DNA of 64,000 bases from Lineus longissimus (taxonomy: Eukaryota > Nemertea > Pilidiophora > Heteronemertea > Lineidae). Of this stretch, positions 31,547 to 44,166 are shown piece after piece (the stretch's first letter is position 1; every line of letters begins with the position of its first letter). The stretch is taken from assembly GCF_910592395.1 (NCBI RefSeq), contig NC_088308.1:14771501-14835500 (forward strand), given 5' to 3'. A program made the translations under genes and the position numbers. The notes under the pieces were generated by a model that saw only the letters and a list, made by a program, of their open reading frames with translations, searched no databases and was not told the DNA's origin.

Positions 31547-34500
31547 TTAGTGGAGAACTTCGGGGTAGACGACATTTCTTGTGCAATGTGCAGGTGCGTG
31601 GATGAGCAAATTGGATGGTGTGCCAACACTGGACATAGCGACATAGAGCATTCCGTGAGAGAATACGGGTGTGTTTAAGTCTATGCCGATGTGCTGAAAG
31701 GTCTGCCCTTATGATTTATTGATTGTCATAGCAAAACAGGGTCTTATAGGGAATTGTAGGCGTTTGAATTTGAAGGGGAGGTCACTGTCCGAGGGAATGA
31801 GGGGTATCCGTGGTATGAAAGCGTTTTTCCCAGCTGATGGGCCATTTAGTATGGTGACTTCAATGACGTTGTGGTTTGTTTTGTAGATTGTACATCTAGT
31901 GCCGTTTGTGATGTGGGGTGGATTTAATGAACGTAACACTACGATGGGGGATCCAATCTTCAGTGTAAGCTTGTGAGGTGGTAGTCCTGATATGTCCAGC
32001 GAATGAAGGAATTCAGTGGGGAAGTGGACGGCCTCTTCTTGTGTGAGGGTGGTGTCTATCGACGAATATTGGACTGGTGTGCCTGGATAGGTTTGGATTA
32101 TTTGGGCATTAATGGTATTGACAGTCTCATTGAGTGGCGCTAGTATGGTGCGGGACAGTAGCCATTTGGTTCATGTGCTCTTGTGTTGAGGTCTCCGTAG
32201 ATGGCTGTGTTCAGATCTGCGGCAGATTCTGTAGTCTGTATGACGTCTGGTATGGTAATCGTGTCGGGAGTAGCTGTGATTGGCTGTTGGCCATCACCAA
32301 TGGTGATGAGGAGGTCAGAGAAGGCTTGTGACGCAGAATTGTTGGTGAGAGCAGCGCGCATATTAGTTGTCAGTTGTAGTACGCGGACATGTGGCCAAAG
32401 GTGGGATTTCCTCAGGGTAGCATCGACAACATTTGCTCTGGTGCCATTTTTGACGACCGGGAGAATTTGCCGAAAATCACCACAGAGTACTGTAGGGATT
32501 CCGCCAAAGGGTAGTTGGTTGTCCCTTATATCTTGCACTGTTCTGTCAATAGCTTTATAGTCGGTGCGATGTGCCATTGGTGCTTCATCCACGATTAGAA
32601 GTTGGTATTGATTGATGATTTTGGATAAGGAGGTGCCCTTTTTGATTGCGCATGTGGGTGTGTCCATTTGGGGGGCATCTAAAGGGACTTTGAACATAGA
32701 GTGTAGTGTGCGTCCTCCTGATAGCAGAGTGGCAGCTATTCCGCTTGATGCTGTTGGGATGGCGATGGCTCCTGTAGAGCGAACTTTGGCTAGTAGGAGA
32801 TTGAGCATAAAGATTTTGCCAGTGCCTCCTGGGGCATCAAGGAAGATAATGTCGGGATGGTCTTGGTTGATCAGGGTTAGGAGCTGTTGATAGACGTGTA
32901 GTTGTTCCTTTGTTAACTGATGTTCATGGTGGTGGACATATTCCTTTTGTTCTTCAATGTTGAAGTTTGTGTATCGTAGGAATTCGGTGTCTGTCTGTTG
33001 GTGTTGTGCTGCTGGTAGTCCGTAGTGTGGGAGTTTGCAACATCCTGGTATGCGCAAGAGTAGCTCCTCAATGGCTGCTAGGCAGAGGTTGTATGCCATG
33101 GCTGGGTTATTCTTACTGTGGGTGTGCAAGTAATCTTCTGCGCGGGCATCTTTGTGTTGTTCCCATAGCGTTGTGGGCTGGCTTGGCTCGCAGTTGACTA
33201 AGATAACAGACATTAGTTGACGTAATTGTGACGGACTGTTGCTGGCTGCAGCTTCTTCTAGGGCTCTGTGGAGGTGTTGGTCATCTTGAAGGAGTCCTCT
33301 TGCCTGGCATGTCTCACGGAAGGTGTCGTAGGTCGTGTTACTCGCTGTTCTGAGGTGTTCGTATGATGTAGGTCCTGGCAGTTCATGTAGGAGAAGTCGT
33401 AAGAAGTAGCATTCCGATTGCTTTGGATTGACCGAGTAGACGCGCCCTACACATGCGGAATGAAAGATGTCTTGGTGGTGGGGATGAGGTGTTCCTCGTT
33501 TGCGGCGGTTCCAGGTTTTGGTTTTGTTATCCCATGTATAGTATTCTGGCACTTGAACGTACAGTAGTGATTGTGCAAATGGGTCTTTTGCACATAAGGT
33601 GAAGAACTCTGTGAGAGTGGTTTTCGGGGCGTCGGCGAGTGCGTGTGCCATTGCGTTTGTTTCGTTGAAGTAAACGCGTTGGCTGTTTTGGAGGTGAATG
33701 GCTGGGGTAGTGACAGGTGGGTAGTGTTGATGCATGGGGAAGCCAAGAATCCTGTGAGCTGCCTCCATACTGCCAACAAAGCGTGCGTATTGGTATTGCT
33801 TGATTTCATCCTGTGCATCTCCTTGAAGACTGAAAATTGCTTGATCTGAGCCCTTGTGTATGTACTTGAGGACATATTTGATGCTGTGGACTGAGCTGCA
33901 TATCTCCACATTGCTGTGGCAATTCATTTGGCGGAGTAACCATGGGTTGTAGGGGACAACCCATCTGTTGTCGACTATTTCCTGCAGTTTCTGCCCATTC
34001 ATGTGCATGCTGATGATAGTTGTATGGCCGCCATCGTCTGGCATTCTTCTGCGGTATTTCGGATACCCATCATTGCCTTGGAGTGTTGTCTGTTGGAAAT
34101 CTTTGGCGAAAGATTTGGTGCACTTGCCGTCTTGCATACAGGGGCTTTTAGGGTTGAAGGCGCCACAGGGGCGGTGGATCATGTTGGAGGTGACTATAGT
34201 ATGTAGTATTGGTTGGGTTGTGGGGCAAGGTATTTCCACCGAAATGATGGAGTCGATGGTTTCTAGGGTGATTTTGCTGGTTGAGGTGAGCCATACCAGG
34301 ATGTGTCCGTAGGGTAGCCCGCGTTTTTGGAACTCAACTGCGTAAAGCCATGCTTGGACATCGCCGAACACTCCATCTTTGATTAGTTTCATGAGAGCGA
34401 GGAGTTTATGGTGGAATACTCTAGCAACTATATCAGGGCGGTCCGGAGCGTGTTGATGTGGCTGCAGGTTGCCAAGAATTTCTGGCCATTTAGGATTTGT

Positions 34501-35791
34501 CGTAGTTGTGATGAATAATGAGGGTCGACCATATCTCCGGACGTATGTGATGGCATCCTGTTGGCGTTCATACATATACCTGGGACCTCCGGTGTAGGAT
34601 GAGGGTAGGATTACGCGGCGGCCAATACTGTTTGGGTCGGCATCGGAATGAAGAATGGAGTCACAGAAGTCATGATGATATGTGTCTGCTCGGAGCGTTT
34701 TCTGTTCCCTTCTGATGTAGTGGAGGCGTTCACTTTCAATCTTACAATACATGTCCACAACAAATTGTTGATAGAGGTCTCGACCAAGGTGGAGGTAATT
34801 AGTGGCTCTGCATTGCAAGTGATATGCATAGTATTGCATTTGTGTAATTTTGCGGCCTGTTTCCGAGTGTAGGTAGATGCTGTAGCCATCAGTGTCGTAG
34901 GGGAATAAGAGAGGGTATTGAAGCGGGTCGTATGCTCGGTGTAATTCACTGATGTGCTGCAGTGGGCCATCTCGTTGGTGGAGAACAACATCTCGCTGGG
35001 CGGAAGGTTCGTTGGGCATGAGGATGCCGACTTCATTGCTGGTTGGCGCGTTGTATCTGCGTTTCTGCTGTTTTTCTGGACGCTTGTCTTCATGAATGAC
35101 AACTCTCAGTTGCGGGGTTGGGTTTGTGCAGACTATTTCTGTGATGGACTTGGAGTTTGTTGACATAGCTGTTGTGTCGATGGAGAATGTCTCTGAGTTG
35201 TTGGACAATGAGAGGGCGTAGCGTGCTCGTCGTTGTCGTCATACCCAAGTGGGCTGCAACCTCCTGGGTCCTGTTTTGCAGAAAGTAGACTTGTAGGAAC
35301 TGAGCAGGCCTATCTTGTGAGGGGAATATATTGCCAATGCGATGGTACATCTGTCCTTGAATGGTGAAACTCGGGTTCCAGCCTGGCAACATGAAACGAT
35401 TGTAGCCTAAAGAGGTCATTTGAAATGCACTGTTGTATTTGCAGACATTAGTGAGAAAATGGTTGGAGTCTGTGTGGGTATTGTTCAGCAGGGACAGGAG
35501 ATATGGTGGTGGTGTTGGCAAAGGTGGGAGTTTAACTTTGCCATTGCTGCAGCAGAAACCTGCACTTTCCTGTTTGAATTTTTTTGCACCACACAGCGGA
35601 CATATACTGTTCATCACCACTTCATCGGTGAGTGCGGTGAAGGTTTGTTCATTGTAGGCATAGGCACGCGGTTGGCTAGATGTAGAGTTATTGCTAGATG
35701 ATGACGTAGCTGCTTGTCTAGCTTGTCTTCTTCGTTTGGGCGGGGACGTATGGCGGTCTAGTTGGGAGTGGCGTTTACCGTGACTCGGCAT
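31547..35791 (-). pseudogene. Canonical Helitron Rep-helicase, decayed
   Basis: Minus strand. The start at 35791 (MPSHGKRH) is followed by a basic NLS-like PPKRRRQ, a Cys block CPLCG...CCSNG and the conserved FMLPGWNPSF region. A frameshift near 35150-35165 moves to the frame 35208-32140. This contains Rep: the HUH motif reads LPYGHILVWL, so the first His is Tyr, and the Tyr motif YVLKYIHKG is present. It also contains a PIF1-type helicase, with Walker A GGTGKIF (Thr to Ile), IVDEAPM, CGDFRQILPVV. A second frameshift near 32155 and an in-frame TAA at 31709-31711 (in INKS-GQTF) precede the last motif, GMLYVAMS, and the end at 31547. I could not place the TC and CTRR termini. It is catalytically dead by several criteria. 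Confidence 0.88.
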
Positions 35792-36317
35792 GGTGTTGAG
35801 GGTTTGGTCGGTGCAGCTACTGTTGTGGACATACGGAGTTCTGAAGGGGATGAAGAAAGAGGACATTAAGAGATATTGTATGACGAGTGGTTTATTACGA
35901 AAAAGACAGGTGCTCTTCAGCAGTATTGTTGTGGTTGAAATACATATGATACTGGCCACGAAACGTGCCGTACTAACAAATTCAGATAACGAAGGACGCA
36001 ATGGTGTATGTGCTCTCAGCAGTATCATTGTAAGTAATTGAATACATGTAGTGGCATCAGTTGTATGCAGAGGTCGTCCTAAGTAAGAGGCCTAGTGGTC
36101 AGTGGTTGATCATCTTACGGTAACTGCTGTAGTATGCCATCTACATTCTAAGCCGTATGGTACCGTATGTATTAAAAACGAAGAATGAGGACATTGATGT
36201 TGTGAGGGTGGAGGATGATTTCACACGTTGGTTTGGCAAGAGAATGGGCATGGTAGTTGACCAACAATTGTGGGTCGAGTTGAGTGGATGGTAAGCAGAA
36301 GTGACAGTAACAGTAAT

Positions 36318-36884
36318 TTATTCCTGGATGGTATCCTCATTAGCTGTTTCGTTGCCAGGAACATTTTCATTTTCTTTTTTGATTGGTGTGGAGGTGACTG
36401 GTTCGGTGGACTGGGCAGAAGTGTTCAGTATGTCATCGACGGACACACTAAGGTCACTGTCATCAGGGTCATTTGGATCCCACACATTAGTTACTGTGGA
36501 CGCAGCATTAGCCTTGCTCGATGGTTTCGGTGGAGTGATGGCTGTAGTGCGGAAATCGTAGGTGCCGCATTTGGCATTGGCGCAAGTATGATAGGATCTT
36601 TTGGGCGGGGTGGACATTGGGGTGGAGGAGGTAGTTGGCTTCCTTTTCTGGTTCTTCTTGAAGTCCAGGACCAGTTGGTCTTTTAGTTCTTTCGCGTTAG
36701 CAAGCATATTGTTGAGGCCCGAGTTAACAGAGCTGGCGAAAGGACCAAGGTCAAGATGTTGCACATTCGGAGAAGTCCAGCTCTTTACCTGGAGGTCGCA
36801 CACCTGCTTGTTGATAAGGGTTTGCATCGTTACGAGGTCCTTGTGGAGGGCCAGAGCACGGTAATGTGGTGGTGGTTGTGACAT
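36318..36884 (-). CDS. Accessory ORF upstream of the Helitron, 188 aa, unknown
   Basis: The start MSQPPPHYRA at 36882-36884 was chosen because upstream in-frame sequence is unlike coding DNA. The N-terminal half (residues 5-75) is helical and heptad-like (LHKDLVTMQTLINKQVCDL, NSGLNNMLANAKELKDQLVLDFKK), probably a coiled-coil oligomerisation region. A basic KKNQKRK segment, a small Cys pair (CANAKC) and an acidic, Ser/Thr-rich tail with NDPDDSDLSVSVDDIL follow. It is colinear with the Helitron Rep-helicase gene 530 bp downstream, and has no stop or frameshift even though the neighbour is decayed. It could be an accessory Helitron protein or an unrelated small gene. I see no OB fold typical of RPA. 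The stretch 35792-36317 holds no gene. Confidence 0.45.
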   Translation of the reverse strand: MSQPPPHYRALALHKDLVTMQTLINKQVCDLQVKSWTSPNVQHLDLGPFASSVNSGLNNMLANAKELKDQLVLDFKKNQKRKPTTSSTPMSTPPKRSYHTCANAKCGTYDFRTTAITPPKPSSKANAASTVTNVWDPNDPDDSDLSVSVDDILNTSAQSTEPVTSTPIKKENENVPGNETANEDTIQE

Positions 36885-37578
36885 CTGGAAGTAATAAGTG
36901 ATGAAAATGTTGAGAGGGTAGGCTATGTAATAATGTAATTGACACTTGCAGCCATTGGGCCTTAACCTTAGCCGTGAACTTATGCTCGATTGATTTGTTT
37001 TGTGTAGTGTTGTGGTGGAAATTGAAATTTCTGAACTTAAGGCGGAGGAAGCCAACATCAATGCCTTGTCATAAGGCGACCTTTTATTTACCTGCCTATA
37101 TAAAAGCCTGGCTGATGACAATTCGAAGTGGCAGGTAGGACAGTTATCTGGAAAAGTGAATGGAAAAATGTAAGATATCATAAATAGGGTCTACTGTTCA
37201 GGCACTGTGCCGGGTCGATTGAGTAGGCCTAGGCCTATAGCCTATCACGACAACAACTGACACAACCTCAATGGTGGGCAGGGATGACGAACTTTAATTT
37301 TCACCCCTCAATAAAGTGACACATTTTACGGGCAGTGTGAATTTTGCAAGAGCAAAGCTTTGGCCCTGTCCGTAATGTGTGTTCGATTGTCGGACGGTAG
37401 TTGCGCTTGGCCTACATGGCACACACGACCAGCTGGGCCTCCATCAGTCAATTCAGATGATCGTTGCACCGATCGTATGCAGCGTGACTATGATCACAGA
37501 GCAAGACGTTCTTTGTTTAGTGTAATGAATTGCAGTACATGCAGTTCTTGGCCTGCCTTCATGTAGGCCAAATTTAAA
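36885..37578. other. No recognised feature
   Basis: 694 bp between the Helitron accessory ORF and the BEL locus. It may include the Helitron 5' end and host flank. No ORF, repeat or known motif was supported. Confidence 0.4.
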
Positions 37579-37583
37579 CCTAT

Positions 37584-38271
37584 TGTGACGGTCAGAGATT
37601 TATGTTAATCATTTAGTATTTCAAATTTGGCGCCCCTTGTTGTTTTCGCGCAGACTAATTAGCGAGCATGCGCATTTGCCATTTCCGCCCACCGTGGCGC
37701 TTACAATTTTAGACACCCTCGAACTTCAATCATGTATTATTACAAAAATAAGAAAGAGATAAGGCTGGGATAGAGGTAACTAAAAGTAATGATAGTATAG
37801 CCTCTTTAGGTTGCAATGTTACTGTACAGGGCCTTTTTAATTGGCCCAAGACGAGTGTTTTATTGACACGTTCTTCAGTGCGCGTGGCGTGTGTGAAGTG
37901 AGAGTTCATAATAGACGGCGCCACCGTTAAGGGTAATTTAGCTAATGAAACTAGTGTTCAATTTAGTGAAGCTTCAAAGCTATTCTGAGTCTGTACTAAT
38001 GTAAAATGACAGCAGCTTAGTACTACTGCTGATAGTCAATGTCTGTCCTCTGTCCTTGGTAAAAGATGAAGCCACAACTGGTCCTTTTTAGAAAAGAATG
38101 TCACAACCAGTCATTTGTGAGACAAAGTCACAATCTGTCTCCAGTGTATTTAGTGTCGGTATTTTTATCTTTTCAGTTTTTACGTGCTCTGTGGTGCCCT
38201 TTGTAACGCGAATGTGAACAAAGTTTTGAACGAAAGAAAGTCTTCATTTCTTATTGACTTAAACTGCCACA
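37584..38271 (+). mobile_element. BEL/Pao solo LTR
   Basis: 688 bp starting TGTGACGG and ending TGCCACA (TGT...ACA ends, with TGTGAC pairing GCCACA imperfectly). It is flanked on both sides by the 5-bp direct repeat CCTAT (37579-37583 and 38272-38276). No internal region follows: ordinary flanking DNA starts right after the second CCTAT. It is nearly identical to the 3' LTR at 44994-45682. Confidence 0.9.
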
Positions 38272-38276
38272 CCTAT

Positions 38277-38715
38277 TGTCGGACAGTTGTTTACACATAG
38301 GCCTATTCAGCCATGGCCGGCCGGTGCGAATTTATTTAGGCCGTGCTAATTTATGGGCGATCGTTTGAGTTGACTTTTCGTCTTCTAAAGGAAGTTTCAG
38401 AGTTATAGTGATGAATATGACCGATGGAATGGAATTACCTGTTTATTTGTTCCAGAACAGGCCGTAAACACGTGTGTTGCAAGTGTTGCAAATGTGCATA
38501 TCTTCGAATAGTCTACCATACTGCCTTTGGTTGTGATCGAGTGACGTCATAATGGGGATTCTCAGTACAAAAATAGATAGTAAAACTGCTATCGCAAAAG
38601 GGTCCTAAAACACATTTCCGGCCAATTTACATCAGATTTTCTTAGCCCACAACACAGACTCATTAATAACCTTCGTACATTTGCACCTCATATTGTCCGA
38701 ACTCGCGCAGAAGTC
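38277..38715 (+). repeat. Host flank segment, first copy
   Basis: 439 bp starting TGTCGGACAGTTG, almost identical to 45688-46126. In the right copy it is the natural flank of the 3' LTR and runs into the THAP gene. Here it is cut at GAAGTC and joined with about 2 bp of microhomology (TC) to the interior of a second LTR. Confidence 0.9.
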
Positions 38716-38817
38716 TTTTCAGTTTTTACGTGCTCTGTGGTGCCCTTTGTAACGCGAATGTGAACAAAGTTTTAAACGAAAGAAAGTCTTCATTTCTTAT
38801 TGACTTAAACTGCCACA
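38714..38817 (+). mobile_element. 3' terminal 104 bp of a 5' LTR
   Basis: Same sequence as 38168-38271 of the solo LTR, ending TGCCACA. It leads directly into the BEL internal region, so the provirus is missing about 584 bp of its 5' LTR. No clear tRNA primer site (TGG start) follows at 38818. Confidence 0.88.
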
Positions 38818-38857
38818 GTAAAAACTCTACCCATAGTACGTATAAGCGAAACCAACC

Positions 38858-40172
38858 ATGGCAACGAACATGCTTGATGTTGACGGAGACTTGGATCATG
38901 GAATCGACATGCTGTTGGCGGCGGCGGAAAGAGACCGAAAGGAAAACGAGGAATTCCTTATGGAAATGGAGAATCGTCGCCTTGTACGTGATAGACAGTT
39001 CACCCCAGGAAGGGAACGGCCGAGACAGCTGTCTCGGGAACATTTGGACTCAGATAACTTGATTACCCTTTCTCCTAACGATAAAGATTCTAGAGGGGAT
39101 TCAGGTCTGGCTGGCCAACATACGTAAGGCTGAAGTAATCACGAAACAGCATGATGGGCTACCTAAGAAAGAGCCCCAGGTATTCTCTGGAAATGTCTTT
39201 GAGTACCCTGTCTGGAGAAACTCATTTAAGGTCTTGGTGACCGATCGGTATTCCAAAACCGCAGATAGGTGTTATTACCTACGTAAATATACGGATGGAG
39301 AGGCCAGAAAATGCATTGAGGGACTGCTGTCGTTGAACTCGGACCATGCCTACCGAAAGGCTTGGGCCATTCTCAATGAAAGGTACAGGGACAAGATCCG
39401 TTTAGCCCGTAGTTTCCAGAAACGCTTGGAAGATTGGCCCAAATGCTACGAACCGAAGGCACTCCAGGATTTTGTTGACTTTCTTGTGCAGTATGAGGCA
39501 ACAATGGCTTCTCTACCGGGACTCTCGTCATTCAACGACCCCTGTGCTCAGGAGCCGATCATCGAAAAGCTGTCCAGTTACGTAAAACGAGCTTGGGCAA
39601 AGGTGGTGGATGACTTCCGTTACAGCGGTGATTGTGACGATGGACCCAAGGACATCTATCCAAGTTTTTCGAGACTGTGCAGTTTTCTTCAGAAGCAGGC
39701 TCGTGTAGCGAATAACCCAGTCATGGAACCTGGTCCCAAGGATAAGAACTCTAACAACAAAGCTTTCCCTCCATCAAAGAACCAGAGTAAGGCTAATAAA
39801 ACCTTTACTAAACGGGAGCCAACAACGAAGACTTTAACACTCGCGACAACCACCGAGATGGCGCCAAGTCCGGCGCCACCCGAGACTACCAAGGGTGAGC
39901 AGAAATATACCCCAAAGTGTCCTAAGTGCTATCAGTCTCACTATCTGGACAGCTGTCCGGTTTTCGAGGCTCTCCCTATCAAGGATCGTGTTGAATTTGT
40001 GAAATCAGCTGGCCTCTGCCTGGGCTGTTTTTGTCGTGGCCACATGAAACGAGATTGCACGAGGAAACAGAAATGTCGAGTCTGTAAACGGATGCACCCA
40101 ACGTTGATGCACGACTACACTTGGAAGCCGCCAGAGACTGTTACAACCCATGCTGTCACATCTAAGGACTGA
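38858..40172 (+). pseudogene. BEL/Pao gag, one frameshift
   Basis: The ORF from ATG 38858 (MATNMLDVDG) ends at 39127. The gag frame continues from about 39100 in another frame, with the BEL-type motif EYPVWRNSFKVL just before 39234, and stays open to 40172. A frameshift therefore lies at about 39095-39125. The C-terminus has Cys-His knuckles (CPKCYQSHYLDSC, CLGCFCRGHMKRDC, CRVCKRMHPTLMH) for RNA binding. It is the capsid protein of the retrotransposon. Confidence 0.82.
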
Positions 40173-40197
40173 CTAGGCAAAGGTGTTCATTCATTGA

Positions 40198-43100
40198 TTG
40201 TACCTGTTATTGTATGTATGTCATGAATCTCAACCTATGTACAATACTGTTACTTATGCTTTGTTAGATGATCAGTCAAATGCATGTTTTGTTTCAGAAT
40301 CTGTGTTAGGTAGTATTGGTTGTGCACATTTGGGTAAGGTAACCAGGCTCACTTTGTCTACAATGTTAGGTGAAAAAATGGTTGATTCAAAACGAGTTGA
40401 TGGCCTGGTAGTTAGAGGTTTGCAGGAAAGTATGGAAATAATGCTTCCAACTAGTTTCACTAGAGAAATACCAGCTGATGATAGTTTGATTCCAAAGGTC
40501 AACACTGTAAAAGAATGGCCTCACTTAGTCAAGGTGGCGAGTCAGTTGACACCCTACATGGGAAACATAGATATCGGTCTGTTGATTGGCAGCAATTGCA
40601 TGCGTGCGATAAAACCCATAGAAATTGCGCCTGGCGAGCTGGATGATCCCTACGGTGTGCGAACTGCGCTAGGGTGGGGCGTTGTTGGTGCCATGGGAAA
40701 ATCTCAGTGTAGTAGCAATTGTAAAACGAACTGCAGTAGCTGTCAATTGGTTCAGGTTAGTCACTTTGCATTTCAAACACGTGTCAAGGAAGTTAGCCCG
40801 CGTGAAGTCGCTAAGATGTTAGAATTCGAATTCAACGAACCGGCATCATGTGCCTTCGAACGGTTGTCATTTGAAGACAACCTGTTCATGAAAATAGTTA
40901 CTGAAGGGATACACAAAAGAAGCGACGGTCATTATGAAATGCCTTTGCCTTTGAAAGGCGCCGATGTTAGTGTGCCAAATAACAGATCCATGGCAGAAAA
41001 GCGGGCCATCAGTTTGAGAAGAAAAATGATCAAGGACCCTGGTTATAAGAAGGACTACACAGTCTTTATGGATACCCTGATAGCAAAGGGTCATGCTGAA
41101 CCTGTCCCCAAGGAGGAAATCGATGTAAAAAATGGGAAGGTATGGTGCATCCCCCACCATGGGGTTTATCACCCACACAAACCGTCAAAAATCCGTGTGG
41201 TCTTTGATTGTTCTGCTGAATTCGCAGGAGAGGTTCTCAATAGGCATTTGTTACAGGGCCCTGACATGACGAACAATCTAGCTGGTGTACTCTGTCGTTT
41301 CCGCAAGGGTCAGATTCCGATAACATGTGACATAGAAGGAATGTTCCATCAAGTCGGCGTAAATGTTGAACATCGCAATCTTCTGCGTTTTCTCTGGTGG
41401 GAAGGAGGCAACCTGAACAATGCTCCAAAGGAATATCGCATGACTGTGCACCTCTTCGGTGCCACAAGCTCACCAGGATGTGCGAACTTTGCCTTAAAAA
41501 GAGCCGCCTCGGATCATGAAGCAGTCTACAGAAAGGAATCGGCCGACTTTGTCCGTAACGATTTCTACGTTGACGATGGATGTTCATCCAAAGATGGGAA
41601 TCCCAAAGACACAGTAAACATGATAGAGGGCGCCATAGGAATCTGTAATCAGGGTGGTTTCAGACTACACAAGGTGATGTCAAGCGACAAGCAAGTCCTG
41701 GCTGCTATTCCACCCTCCGAGCGTGGAAAAGGGATACAGACCCTTGATTTGTGTAGAGACAGCTTGCCAGTGGAACACACTTTAGGAATATTGTAGTGCA
41801 TTGAGTCTGACACTTTCAATTTCAGGGTGCAGCTGAAGGACAATCCACTAACACGGAGGGGGATCCTTTCTAGTGTTTCTTCTGTGTTTGATCCTTTGGG
41901 TCTTGTATCACCTTTTATCTTGGTTGGAAAACAAATCTTAAAAGAACTTTGTAAACAAGGTGCAGATTGGGATGAGCCTGTCCCTCAAGATCTCAGAATG
42001 AAGTGGGAAGAATGGAGACATCAACTCCCACACTTGGCAAAATTGAAAATTCTTAGGACGTACACTTCACAGGAACTCAGCAAGGCAAAAACAGTAGAAC
42101 TACACAACTTTTCAGACGCCAGCATGTTGGGATATGGTCAGTGTAGCTATTTGCGTGTGGTCAGTAGTAATGATGAAGTAGAAACCCAATTGGTCATGTC
42201 AAAGTCGCGTGTAACTCCTGCAAAGACTGTGACGATTCCTAGGTTGGAATTGAGTGCTGCAGTGGCTTCTGTAAAAGTTGGTGAATTCCTTGCGCGTGAG
42301 CTTAAGATAGAAAACTTGACACAGTTTTACTACAGTGATAGTAATGTTGTTCTGGGATACATTTCAAATGACTCTAAGCGTTTTCACGTCTTCTTTGCGA
42401 ATCGAGTTCAGCAAATAAGAGACTTGACAAGCCCAGGACAGTGGAGACATGTTGCCACTGACATCAATCCCGCGGATCTTGCCTCGCGTGGCACCACTGC
42501 TGGAGAGTTGATGGATAGTGCGCTCTGGTGGAAGGGTCCTGACTTCCTTTCTAAGCTAGAACTCCCCTCTGCAGTAGAAACTCAAGTTGAGCTGTCTCCA
42601 TCAGACCCTGAAGTCAAGAGATCAGTGACAGTCCTGCAGACAGATGTAAAGAAGGCACCCAATCCAAACATGATTGACAGATTTGAGTCGTTCTCCAGTT
42701 GGATGTCCCTCAAAAGAGCCATCGCATTGTTGAAGAGACGATGCACAGGGAAAGTAGATGAAGGTCACACCCCGAACAGAGAAGTTAAAAGTATTCAAGA
42801 GGCAGAAGCTCAAATCATTCGTCTTGTTCAGGAATGCGCCTTTCCCATTGAGTTGAAGAAACTAGAGACAGAGGGAAACCAAGGAGTTGGGAAAAACAGT
42901 CCACTAGCAGCATTGGATCCATTCCTGGATGAAAATGCTATCCTCAGGGTCGGAGGTAGATTGAAGAACTCTTCCATGTCAAAGGATGAGAAGCATCCAG
43001 TGTTGTTACCCCGTCATGGACACGTGACACACTTGATAGTTGGGCATTATCACAGGATGAATGGACACCCTGGTCGTGGTATAACTCTCAACAGCATAAG

Positions 43101-44166
43101 ACAGGCAGGATATTGGATAATGGGGGCAAGATCTGTTGTCACAAGTTACATAATGAAGTGTGTTTCATGTATCAAACTCCGTGGTGCACCGCTTGCGCAA
43201 AGAATGGCTGACTTGCCTGAGGACCGCATGGAGTCAATTGGACCATTCACATACTCTGGAGTCGATTACTTTGGTCCATTTACTATCAGAGAGAAACGCA
43301 GCACCCTAAAACGGTGGGGTGTACTTTTCACATGTTTAGCGTCCAGGGCCGTCCATCTTGAGATTGCTAACTCGTTGGATACAGACGCATTTCTAAATGC
43401 ATACCGCCGGTTTGTATGCCGAAGGGGTTCTGTTAGAAAACTACGATGTGGTCGGGGTACGAATTTTGTCGGGGGAAAAAATGAGCTCTCTGTTGCCTTG
43501 GCCGAGATGAACAAAGCAAAGATCACAGAACAACTCTTGAAAGACAATTGTGAATTAGTTGAATTCGAGATGAATGTCCCCCACGCCAGCCACATGGGGG
43601 GAGTTTGGGAAAGGATGATCAGGTCGGTCAGAAGTGTTCTCAATGGTCTCCTCCTTAAAACTGGTCACCAGTTAGATGATGAGCTGTTGCATACTTTGAT
43701 GACAGAAGTAGAAGCAATTGTCAACAGCCGGCCGCTTACCTTCATAGATGCAGAGGATCCAAACTCACCACAGCCGCTATGTCCGAGCCAACTTCTAACC
43801 TTGAAGGCCAAAGTTGTGATGCCACCCCCTGGCCATTTTGTGAGGGAGGATTTGTATTGTCGTCGTCGATGGCGTCGTGTCCAGGCCATGGCCAACCAAT
43901 TTTGGCAACAGTGGAGAACCGATTTTCTTCCGACATTGCAGGAGAGGAAGAAGTGGGTAAACCCCACAAGGAACGTGATGATAAATGACATTGTTTTGGT
44001 GATTGATGAAGACCAAGCTCGATGTGACTGGCCTTTGGGACGTGTGATAGAAACCAGTCCAGGACGAGATGGTCTTGTGAGAAAGGTCAAACTGAGAGTT
44101 GGTAAAGGGACATTCGAGAGACCCATTCATAAATTGGTCTTACTGCTGCGCGGGGAAACTGGTTGA
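40198..44166 (+). pseudogene. BEL/Pao pol, one nonsense codon and damaged integrase
   Basis: One frame from about 40220 to 44166 with a single TAG at 41794-41796. Order: aspartic protease (ALLDDQSN near the start), reverse transcriptase (KIRVVFDCSAEF, DIEGMFHQV, LFGATSSPG, active site YVDDG at about 41569-41583), the TAG, the BEL-specific SVFDPLGLVSPF, RNase H (HNFSDASMLGYGQ), and integrase zinc end (GHPGRG...CVSCIKLRG). In the integrase core the second catalytic Asp region reads RCGRGTNFVGG, where an Asp is expected before the RGTNF. The catalytic Glu region (HMGGVWERMI) is intact. The gag-pol junction near 40173-40225 is in a different frame from gag. Confidence 0.88.

Noticed and set aside
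36301-36864. Plus-strand ORFs opposite the Helitron accessory gene
   Set aside because: Antisense shadows of the minus-strand ORF. The minus frame has the more protein-like composition.
37584-38715. A 1,130-bp LTR (LTR plus the following 439 bp)
   Set aside because: The shorter unit has TGT...ACA ends and CCTAT on both sides. The extra 439 bp starts after the target duplication and continues into the THAP gene at the right copy.
38818-38857. tRNA primer-binding site of the BEL element
   Set aside because: No TGG-starting sequence complementary to a tRNA 3' end could be recognised right after the LTR.
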